Part shown: in pieces, positions 1 to 5,595 of the stretch | Layout: each line of letters opens with the position of its first letter | How positions within the stretch are numbered: the stretch's first letter is position 1 | Source of the DNA: Acidobacteriota bacterium | GTDB taxonomy: Bacteria > Acidobacteriota > Terriglobia > Acidiferrales > UBA7541 | Assembly: GCA_003131985.1 (NCBI GenBank) | Contig: PKWH01000111.1 | Coordinates: 1 to 10,093, forward strand | Reading direction: 5' to 3' | DNA length: 10,093 nt | The notes under the pieces: model-generated | Databases searched by the model: none | What the model was told of the DNA's origin: nothing | What the model saw: the letters and a program-made list of their open reading frames with translations, nothing else | Made by a program: the position numbers and the translations under genes

Positions 1-292
1 CCTCGATGTGCTTCTTCAGGTGGCGGGCCACGCGGTTCATCCAGACGATCATGGTTACCACCAGAACGCCCGCCGCGAGCATCAACAACCCTTCAAAACC
101 GTCCTCGCTCACATGCCAGCGTTGCAGCAGCAATGCAGCGGCGATACTGGCCGCCGAGGCAAGAATCACGCCCGCCCACACATAGCCCGTAAGCGCGCGA
201 CGCCCGGTTCGATTTAGATAGACGAGGACGATACCGACGACAAGCGCGGCTTCGACGCCTTCACGAAGTGCGACAAGGAGAGCAGATAGCAT
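1..292 (-). CDS. FTR1/EfeU-family iron permease, N-terminal part (cut by the window edge)
   Basis: This is a partial gene: 97 codons are read leftward from the ATG at 292-290 with no stop before the window edge. The first residues carry the hallmark of the oxidase-dependent iron permease family, an R-E-G-x-E motif (R10, E11, G12, E14) inside the first membrane helix. In the family the acidic residues of this motif take part in Fe(III) passage across the membrane. Two more hydrophobic stretches follow, at about residues 36-57 and 69-91; the third ends in a Met/Trp-rich segment and then basic residues, as in EfeU. The start is the first ATG before the motif, and the protein begins directly with the first helix, as is usual. 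No good Shine-Dalgarno sequence precedes it. The gene diverges from the secretin, and a palindrome lies 7 bp upstream of the start codon. The family call is firm. Substrate and partner proteins cannot be judged because the rest of the gene is missing. Confidence 0.86.
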   Translation of the reverse strand, partial: MLSALLVALREGVEAALVVGIVLVYLNRTGRRALTGYVWAGVILASAASIAAALLLQRWHVSEDGFEGLLMLAAGVLVVTMIVWMNRVARHLKKHIE

Positions 293-298
293 GAAATT

Positions 299-323
299 CT
301 AGTTGTAAACGTGTGTCAACTAG
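299..323. promoter_or_regulatory. Perfect 7-bp inverted repeat, candidate operator or 5' UTR hairpin of the FTR1 gene
   Basis: The arms CTAGTTG (299-305) and CAACTAG (317-323) are perfect inverted repeats separated by 11 bp, about one helical turn, as expected of a site for a dimeric repressor. The site lies 7-31 bp upstream of the permease start codon and just downstream of a candidate minus-strand promoter. A metal-responsive regulator would suit an iron-uptake gene, but the arms do not match the Fur or DtxR/IdeR consensus as I know them. A hairpin in the leader RNA is the alternative reading. The repeat is directly visible; its function is inferred. Confidence 0.4.
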
Positions 324-330
324 CATTCCC

Positions 331-359
331 AGTGTATCTCACGGCAATGGCAACAGCAA
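331..359 (-). promoter_or_regulatory. Candidate sigma70-type promoter for the FTR1 gene
   Basis: Read on the minus strand, TTGCTG (359-354) is followed by a 17 bp spacer and TACACT (336-331). The spacing is ideal, while the hexamers match only 3 of 6 and 4 of 6 consensus positions. Transcription would start near 324, so the 299-323 palindrome would sit in the first transcribed bases, a usual place for a repressor site. The match is modest and could be chance. Confidence 0.28.
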
Positions 360-374
360 GGGAATCCAGACGTG

Positions 375-402
375 TTCGCCGCCCTGCGCTTCCCTGTACA
401 AT
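375..402 (+). promoter_or_regulatory. Candidate sigma70-type promoter for the secretin gene
   Basis: TACAAT at 397-402 matches five of six bases of the -10 consensus and lies about 70 bp before the secretin start. The best -35 partner, TTCGCC at 375-380 with a 16 bp spacer, is poor. This is the most -10-like hexamer I noticed in the divergent region on the plus strand. Evidence is limited to sequence resemblance. Confidence 0.25.
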
Positions 403-472
403 CATATGCGTAGATTCGCGGCGAGCGCTCCGGCCTTGATAACTCAGGCAGGAATGCAACGTCTAATCACTT

Positions 473-3400
473 ATGCCATTTGCTCGCAGTACCAGGTCGC
501 TCAAACTCTTTGCAGCTCTGGCTGCCCTCCTGCCCGCTCTTTGCCTGGGTTCTCTTCACGCCACATTTGCCGCTCGCGCGAAGCTGCCGGCCGCTCGACA
601 GCCTCAATCGGACAGCGCCAAACCTGCTCAAACGCAGCAATCGCCACCCGCCAACGCCCCCGATACAACGAACAAACCAACCCCACCAGCCTCGACGAAC
701 TCTTCAAGCACTCCGAGCACTCCGCCCGTAAAGGCCGACCTCAAAAAAGCCAAGCAGGCTAACAAGCAGGGTCTTCGCGCGGAGGAGCAAGGTGACTGGC
801 AGGCGGCCTACGAAGCCTATGAAGACGCGGTTAACTTCGCGCCCAACGATACCGATTATTTTTCACACCGGGAAATAGCCAAGAGCCACGTGGTCCAGAT
901 GAAAGTCGATTTGGCGGAACGTCACGCGATCTCCGGTGAAATTCCTGCTGCATTGCATGCGCTGCGCGAAGCGCGGGAACTCGATCCCGCCAACAAGGTA
1001 ATCCGCGATCGATTGACGGAGCTCGCCGCTCTGGATCCCACGCAAGCGAAACAAGTTCTTTCCGGCCCCGAGCCCCCGCGCGAAGTGCATCTGGAACATT
1101 CACCCGGAAAGCAAAATTTCCAACTGCGCGGCGACACGCAAGCGGCTTATGAGGAGATAGCGCGAAAGTTCGGCGTAGACGTGGCGTTCGACGTGGATTT
1201 GCGCTCGCGGCAGGTGCGCATTGACGCGAATGACCTGGACTTCGCAACCGTAATGCGAATCCTCGGCGAACAAACCCATACTTTTTGGCGCCCGCTAACC
1301 AAACACCTCTTTTTTGTGGCCGACGATACAACTCAAAAGCGCAAGGATTACGATGTTTCGATCGTGCGCACCATTTTGTTTTCCGCCACGGAAACTCCGG
1401 AGCAGATGACGGAAATCTCGCATCTGGTGCGCGACATTGCAGGAATCACGCGCATCCAGTTGGATACGCGCAGCCGCACTCTTACCATGCGCGCTTCTCC
1501 CCAGGCGATTGCCGTAGCCAGCGGAGTAATGGATGACCTCGATCAGCCCGTCGGCGAACTCGTGCTGGAAATAGAAATACTTGAAGTGGATCGCAATTAT
1601 GCGGAACAGCTTGGTATCTTGCCACCGCAGACTTCCACGGTTTTTCCGATTCCCTCAAACGCCGTGACCGAAGCGGAGTCGGGACTCACTGGACTGATTG
1701 CCGTCATTACCCAAATCTTCGGTGGCTCCACGCTGGGAGGTCTTTCGCCGTCTCAACTCGGCGGATTGCTGGGTTCCGGTCAGGTTAATGTGGGCTCGTT
1801 GATTCCCCCCATCGTCGCCTTCGGAGGCGGAGCGTCAACGTTTCTGGCCACCCTTCCGGGCGCGGCGGCGAGTTTTTCGGAGATGCTTTCGCTGGTGCGA
1901 ACTGGCCGCCGGATTTTGCTGCGCGCTCAAGACAACCAACCTGCCACATTCTTCGTGGGTGAACGCTTTCCTGTCTCGCTGGCACAGTATTCCGCGAGCC
2001 TGGGAACGTCAGGGGCCTCGGGCGTGAGCATTCCAGGAGTGGGTACCGGAACCTTACCTATCACGACGCTTGCAACGGGAAATGCCCCCGATTTCGTCAC
2101 AACCGCCGACGTGAACGCCGACGGTTTTCAAGATCTTATCGTCGCGAACTTCACGGATAACACTCTTTCGATTTATCTAGGCAATGGCGATGGAACTTTT
2201 CAGAACCCGGTCACCCCCGCGCCCACCACGGGCGCAGGACCCATTTCGATCGCAACCGGCACCTTCAACTCGAAGAACAATACGAATGTGGGCTTGGCTG
2301 TAGCCAACCAAACTGACAACACGCTTTCAATTCTGCTTGGCAACGGCGACGGGACCTTCACGGCAGCTACGGGTTCGCCTATCAAGACCGGAAATCATCC
2401 GGTGTCGGTCGTCACGGCAACGCTGGTCACAGGCGGACTACTCGATTTGATCGTTGCGAATCAGCAGGACAACACCGTTTCTATCTTCATGGGCAACGGA
2501 GACGGCACCTTCGCCGCTCCTGTAAATCTAGCCACGGGCCATGCGCCGACGGGCCTGGTGGTCGCCGATTTCAATAACGATGGCAACTTAGATCTGGCCG
2601 TTACCAATCAGACCGATAACTCGGTTTCCGTCTATCTGGGAAAAGGGGATGGAACATTCAACACTCCTATTAGCTATCCGACCGGGCAAGCTCCGGTCTA
2701 TGTGGCGTCTGCCGACTTCAACGGCGACAACATCCTGGACCTCGCGGTCGCAAATAATGGCGCGGGAACGAGTACCCTTTCCGGCGCCTCTGTTTCAATT
2801 CTCCTGGGTGTCGGCAATGGCACCTTCGGCGCAACAACCAACTTCCCTGCGGGCAACGGTCCCACTTCGATCGCGATTGCGGATTTCACCGTGGACGGCT
2901 TTCAGGATCTGGCCGTCACGGCGCAGACGGACAATGCCGTAGCTCTTCTCCTCGGCCTTGGCGACGGATCATTTTCATCACCTGTTGAAATCCCCGTCGA
3001 GACGAATCCGGTCTCGCTAGCCACTGCCGTATTTACGGACTCCGGACAGCCGGATCTGGCCGTCGCCAACAACGGCTCCAACACCGTATCGGTCATACTT
3101 AACTCTGCGGAATTTTCAAGCGCTACCGGCAGTACCGCTTCCACCGGCACTCAGTTTCCCAATGCCGAATACATCGATGTGGGAGTCAAGGTAAAGGCAA
3201 CACCGCGCATCCATCAAAATGATGAGGTCACGCTGCAGCTTGAATTCACCATCAGCAGCCTCACCGGAACGATTCTTAACAACATACCCGTGGTGGCGAA
3301 CGAAGAAGTCCATCAGACAGTGCGCGTAAAAACGAATCAGACCGCGGCCTTGGCGGGATTTCGCTCGCCACAATATACGCGCGGGCTGAACGGAACTCCT

Positions 3401-3754
3401 GGACTGGGAGAGGTACCTGGGGCTGGGCTGTTGGCAGCGTCCGAGGATGTGCAGAAACAAAATACTGAAGTGCTGATACTCATGACCCCGCGAATAGTGG
3501 CGCTCGCACCGCGAAAAGATCATCTGATTTACGCGGGTCGCGGCGCTCTCGAAGGTGCGGGCTCGCAGGGACCCACACACCAAGAGCGCCAGGAGCGGCC
3601 ACGAGGCGCGGCGCAGCCCGAGGTTCCGCCCCAAGCTCAGCCGCAACCAGGGGCTCAACCACAGCCAGCGCCCGAGCCCGGAGCTCAACCCCAGCAACCG
3701 TCGCCACAGGCGCAACCGGCTCCGCAGCAACAACCCGAACCACAACCACAGTAG
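473..3754 (+). CDS. Exported secretin with TPR-like N-terminus and a seven-repeat FG-GAP propeller inserted in the secretin domain
   Basis: This is an outer-membrane secretin subunit, the family of GspD and PilQ that forms multimeric gated channels. Residues 1-33 form a signal peptide (basic n-region, Leu/Ala core, Ala-rich cleavage site). A Pro/Thr/Ser/Gln linker follows, then TPR-like helices at about 91-180. Residues 215-290 look like an N0/STN domain and 292-358 like an N1-type domain. The secretin core begins with E-I-E-I-L-E-V (366-372), and R479-V501 carries the R-x-L-x-x-x-D-N-Q and V-G-x-x-x-P-V blocks. It resumes at Y900 with D-V-G-V-K-V-K-A-T-P and ends with L-I-L-M-T-P-R-I-V (1001-1009). 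Between the two halves, residues 531-877 are seven FG-GAP repeats. A Pro/Gln-rich tail (about 1037-1093) replaces the usual C-terminal S domain. The ATG at 473 is used because an in-frame TAA lies at 464; the ribosome binding site is weak. It converges on truB, and no gspC/E/F or pil genes are in view, so the secretion or pilus system it serves is unknown. The secretin call is strong; the assignment to a type is open. Confidence 0.87.
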   Translation: MPFARSTRSLKLFAALAALLPALCLGSLHATFAARAKLPAARQPQSDSAKPAQTQQSPPANAPDTTNKPTPPASTNSSSTPSTPPVKADLKKAKQANKQGLRAEEQGDWQAAYEAYEDAVNFAPNDTDYFSHREIAKSHVVQMKVDLAERHAISGEIPAALHALREARELDPANKVIRDRLTELAALDPTQAKQVLSGPEPPREVHLEHSPGKQNFQLRGDTQAAYEEIARKFGVDVAFDVDLRSRQVRIDANDLDFATVMRILGEQTHTFWRPLTKHLFFVADDTTQKRKDYDVSIVRTILFSATETPEQMTEISHLVRDIAGITRIQLDTRSRTLTMRASPQAIAVASGVMDDLDQPVGELVLEIEILEVDRNYAEQLGILPPQTSTVFPIPSNAVTEAESGLTGLIAVITQIFGGSTLGGLSPSQLGGLLGSGQVNVGSLIPPIVAFGGGASTFLATLPGAAASFSEMLSLVRTGRRILLRAQDNQPATFFVGERFPVSLAQYSASLGTSGASGVSIPGVGTGTLPITTLATGNAPDFVTTADVNADGFQDLIVANFTDNTLSIYLGNGDGTFQNPVTPAPTTGAGPISIATGTFNSKNNTNVGLAVANQTDNTLSILLGNGDGTFTAATGSPIKTGNHPVSVVTATLVTGGLLDLIVANQQDNTVSIFMGNGDGTFAAPVNLATGHAPTGLVVADFNNDGNLDLAVTNQTDNSVSVYLGKGDGTFNTPISYPTGQAPVYVASADFNGDNILDLAVANNGAGTSTLSGASVSILLGVGNGTFGATTNFPAGNGPTSIAIADFTVDGFQDLAVTAQTDNAVALLLGLGDGSFSSPVEIPVETNPVSLATAVFTDSGQPDLAVANNGSNTVSVILNSAEFSSATGSTASTGTQFPNAEYIDVGVKVKATPRIHQNDEVTLQLEFTISSLTGTILNNIPVVANEEVHQTVRVKTNQTAALAGFRSPQYTRGLNGTPGLGEVPGAGLLAASEDVQKQNTEVLILMTPRIVALAPRKDHLIYAGRGALEGAGSQGPTHQERQERPRGAAQPEVPPQAQPQPGAQPQPAPEPGAQPQQPSPQAQPAPQQQPEPQPQ
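2063..3103 (+). repeat. Seven tandem FG-GAP (VCBS-type) repeats, predicted beta-propeller
   Basis: Seven in-frame protein repeats of about 50 residues begin at residues 531, 581, 634, 685, 734, 790 and 839. The common plan is T-G-x-x-P, a hydrophobic strand, D-x-N-x-D-G-x-x-D, L-x-V-A-N, an x-D-N-x-x-S-I strand, then L-G-N-G-D-G-T-F. Four copies (1, 4, 5, 6) keep a calcium-loop-like D-x-x-x-D pattern; copies 2, 3 and 7 have lost part of it. The G-D-G-T-F block is intact in copies 1-4, altered in 5 and 6 and absent from 7. Seven copies fit a closed seven-bladed propeller like those of integrin-alpha-type domains. The copies differ at DNA level, so the expansion looks old. The repeat count is read directly; fold and ion binding are inferred from the family. 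Confidence 0.88.
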
Positions 3755-3809
3755 CCGGGAAGCGGCTGGAATTCACCCGTCTGCAATGGTCAAGGCCGAA
3801 CAAATAATG

Positions 3810-4784
3810 TCAGGGAATCGCTTCCAGGACTACAACCGGCTGGTAGGTACGTGGCACCACAGGCTCAGCAATGGCGATCAATTGTCCCTGCTGATTAAAT
3901 ACGCGTAATCGAGATGGCTTCCAATCGCCCGAATCGAGCTCTGCGGGAGCTCCCGGAATCGAAGTCGTTTGGCCAGGTTGAATCTGAGCCAACGACAAAT
4001 TGAACTTTGCCCCGTGCCGTACGCGTTTTTCGACGATAGGCAGTATCGTTGCGCGAGGCAACTCAAGCAACAGACTCTCCAAGCGAATGATGCGTTTTTC
4101 CAAACGGCCGGTCTTGCCCTCCTGGTCGAGTTCTGGAAGTTGGCCGGCCTGGTCCAACGTAAACTCGCCGACAGCCGTGCGAGTAATCTCCGCCAGGTGC
4201 GCACCGGAGCCCTGCAGTGCTCCGAGTTCGTGTGCCAGAGAACGAATATACGTCCCAGCGCCGCATTCCACCACGAACCGCGCGATGGATCCTTCCACCC
4301 CCGTGAGCCTGAATTCGTACACTTCCACTTCCACGGCCTCCAGCTTCACCGGCTTGTTTCTTCGTGCCAGCTCATGAGCAGGCCGTCCGTGAATCTTTTT
4401 CGCGGAGAAAGACGGTGGTGTTTGCATGATCTTGCCAAGGAACCGCGCGGCGTATTCTTCCAGTTCTTTCGGATCCAGTGCGGGAGCGGCGTCAGGACCT
4501 AGTGCCTCGCCGTCAGCGTCGTAAGTATCAGTAGAAAATCCGAAACGCACCGCGCAGGTGTACCGCTTCCGGCGTCCGCTGTAAAAGCGTGCCAGGCGGG
4601 TGGCGCGCCCGAGCGCAAGAACCAGTACGCCGGTTGCGAGCGGATCCAGAGTTCCGAAATGTCCAATGCCGCGGAAACCAACCAGGCGGCGCACCGCTTC
4701 CACCACGTCGTGCGAAGTTTTTCCGCGCGGCTTGTCCACCACCAGGATTCCGTCGTATGGCAAAGGCTGAGGCGTTCGGGGCAT
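3810..4784 (-). CDS. truB: tRNA pseudouridine(55) synthase TruB
   Basis: TruB converts uridine 55 in the T-loop of most tRNAs to pseudouridine in the cytoplasm. The 324 residues are close to the family length (E. coli 314). Visible landmarks are K-P-x-G-x-T-S at 18-24, the catalytic block G-H-F-G-T-L-D-P-L-A-T-G with nucleophile D47, the conserved Tyr at 75 (K-R-Y), and G-T-Y-I-R-S-L with R181, the position of the conserved arginine in E. coli. The C-terminal 80 residues fit a PUA-like RNA-binding domain. The ATG at 4784 is the first start after an in-frame TAA 24 bp upstream. The strongest purine-rich stretch (AGAGGT) sits about 20 bp before it, farther than usual, so initiation may be weak. 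It is the last gene of the minus-strand cluster in this window, 92 bp after rbfA, and it runs toward the secretin gene. No frameshift or missing key residue is seen. Confidence 0.97.
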   Translation of the reverse strand: MPRTPQPLPYDGILVVDKPRGKTSHDVVEAVRRLVGFRGIGHFGTLDPLATGVLVLALGRATRLARFYSGRRKRYTCAVRFGFSTDTYDADGEALGPDAAPALDPKELEEYAARFLGKIMQTPPSFSAKKIHGRPAHELARRNKPVKLEAVEVEVYEFRLTGVEGSIARFVVECGAGTYIRSLAHELGALQGSGAHLAEITRTAVGEFTLDQAGQLPELDQEGKTGRLEKRIIRLESLLLELPRATILPIVEKRVRHGAKFNLSLAQIQPGQTTSIPGAPAELDSGDWKPSRLRVFNQQGQLIAIAEPVVPRTYQPVVVLEAIP

Positions 4785-4876
4785 TTTTAAGGCGCTTCTT
4801 CGTTACCTCTTTTTTTAAGGGACGAATTGCGTTTTCAGGTTGCTCGAAGACAAAACAAAAACCGGAACGAATCCGC
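4785..4876 (-). other. 92 bp rbfA-truB intergenic gap with an A-tract
   Basis: This is the longest gap inside the minus-strand cluster. I see no ORF, tRNA or clear hairpin in it. On the coding strand it has a run of seven A followed by GAGG shortly before truB. It could hold a weak internal promoter or an AU-rich leader that helps truB translation. In several bacteria a DHH-type phosphoesterase gene lies between rbfA and truB; no remnant of one is visible here. Confidence 0.4.
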
Positions 4877-5236
4877 CTACAAAGTGTCCGGCGGTTTCGC
4901 CTTTCTCAGGAGTTGATCGATATGGTGGCCGTACTCTTCCGATTCGTCGAGTAGAAAAATCACTTCCGGCGCTCTCCGGAGCCGGAGGCGTTCCACCAGT
5001 TCGTGCCGCACGTAGCCGGAAGCCGCTTTCAACCCTGCTAACGTTTCCGCGCGTTCGCTATCGTCTTCCGCAAGCTGCACGAACACGCGCACGGTGCGCA
5101 TTCCTGCGCCTAAGCGGACCTCCGTCACCATCACCGGTCCGGCTAGCCGTGGATCTTTCAGCTCTCCCGCGAGCATCAGACTGACTTCGTTCCGAATTTC
5201 TTCCGCGATTCGTTCCGAGCGGTGTCCGCCGAGCAT
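4877..5236 (-). CDS. rbfA: Ribosome-binding factor RbfA
   Basis: RbfA binds the immature 30S subunit and assists late maturation of the 16S rRNA 5' end, and is important in the cold. The 119 residues are a normal length. The N-terminus (H-R-S-E-R-I-A-E-E-I-R-N-E-V) and the strands V-M-V-T-E-V-R-L and V-R-V-F-V-Q-L match the family. The single KH-like fold has the family's A-x-x-G turn (A71-G74), followed by the R-H-E-L...L-R-x-x-P-E-V-I-F-L-L-D-E-S block at 77-99. The ATG at 5236 shares one base with the ylxP stop (TAATG), and a GAGGA box sits 11 bp upstream inside ylxP, so the two are probably translationally coupled. Nothing unusual is seen apart from the short tail after residue 110. Confidence 0.94.
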   Translation of the reverse strand: MLGGHRSERIAEEIRNEVSLMLAGELKDPRLAGPVMVTEVRLGAGMRTVRVFVQLAEDDSERAETLAGLKAASGYVRHELVERLRLRRAPEVIFLLDESEEYGHHIDQLLRKAKPPDTL

Positions 5237-5529
5237 TATTCACTGTCCTCGAAATAATCTATTTCCTGCGAGACTAAATCGCGCCCGAGCAATCGCTCCG
5301 ATTCCGCGGCGACCGCTGCAAGCGATTCTTCCAGATGTTTGCCGTCCCCGGAGATGCTTACTACGCCAATCTTCGACCGCTGCCATAAGTCCTGATGTTC
5401 GAGCTCCGCCACCGCAACGTTAAAATGGGCGCGCAATCGGTCTTTCAGGCTGCGCAGGACTTGCCGCTTGTCTTTGAGAGACTGCGCTTCGGCGATGTGA
5501 ATTTCAAGAGTGAGGAGACCGATCGGCAT
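5236..5529 (-). CDS. ylxP: YlxP-like DUF503 family protein
   Basis: This is a small protein of 97 residues that matches DUF503 in length and in its signature S-L-K-D-K-R (18-22 region) followed by S-L-K-D-R-L-R-x-x-F-N-V-A-V-A-E (27-42). The remainder reads as a compact alpha/beta fold, with a central G-V-V-S-I-S strand and a helix near 66-82. The family sits between infB and rbfA in many bacteria; in Bacillus it is called ylxP. Its molecular role is not established, and the operon position suggests ribosome or RNA work. A GGGGGC stretch a few bases before the ATG at 5529 can serve as ribosome binding site. It lies 66 bp after infB and overlaps rbfA by one base. The family call is good; the gene symbol rests on position and family. 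Confidence 0.87.
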   Translation of the reverse strand: MPIGLLTLEIHIAEAQSLKDKRQVLRSLKDRLRAHFNVAVAELEHQDLWQRSKIGVVSISGDGKHLEESLAAVAAESERLLGRDLVSQEIDYFEDSE

Positions 5530-5595
5530 TTTCGCCCCCGTGAATTCATTCGAAACGGGCGAGTAGAGATTTACCTTGAAACAATTTTGCCGTGC

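Noticed and set aside
8..217. 69-codon plus-strand open frame
   Set aside because: Antisense to the FTR1 permease reading frame, which has the R-E-G-x-E motif and membrane helices.
473..548. Lipoprotein signal in the secretin
   Set aside because: A Cys occurs at residue 24, but the preceding residues (Pro-Ala-Leu) do not form a lipobox and the hydrophobic stretch continues past it.
3116..3745. 209-codon minus-strand open frame
   Set aside because: Antisense to the end of the secretin, which carries clear family motifs on the plus strand.
3753..3767. Short hairpin AGCCG-GGAAG-CGGCT at the secretin stop codon as a terminator
   Set aside because: The stem has only 5 bp and no T-run follows in either direction, so an intrinsic terminator cannot be supported.
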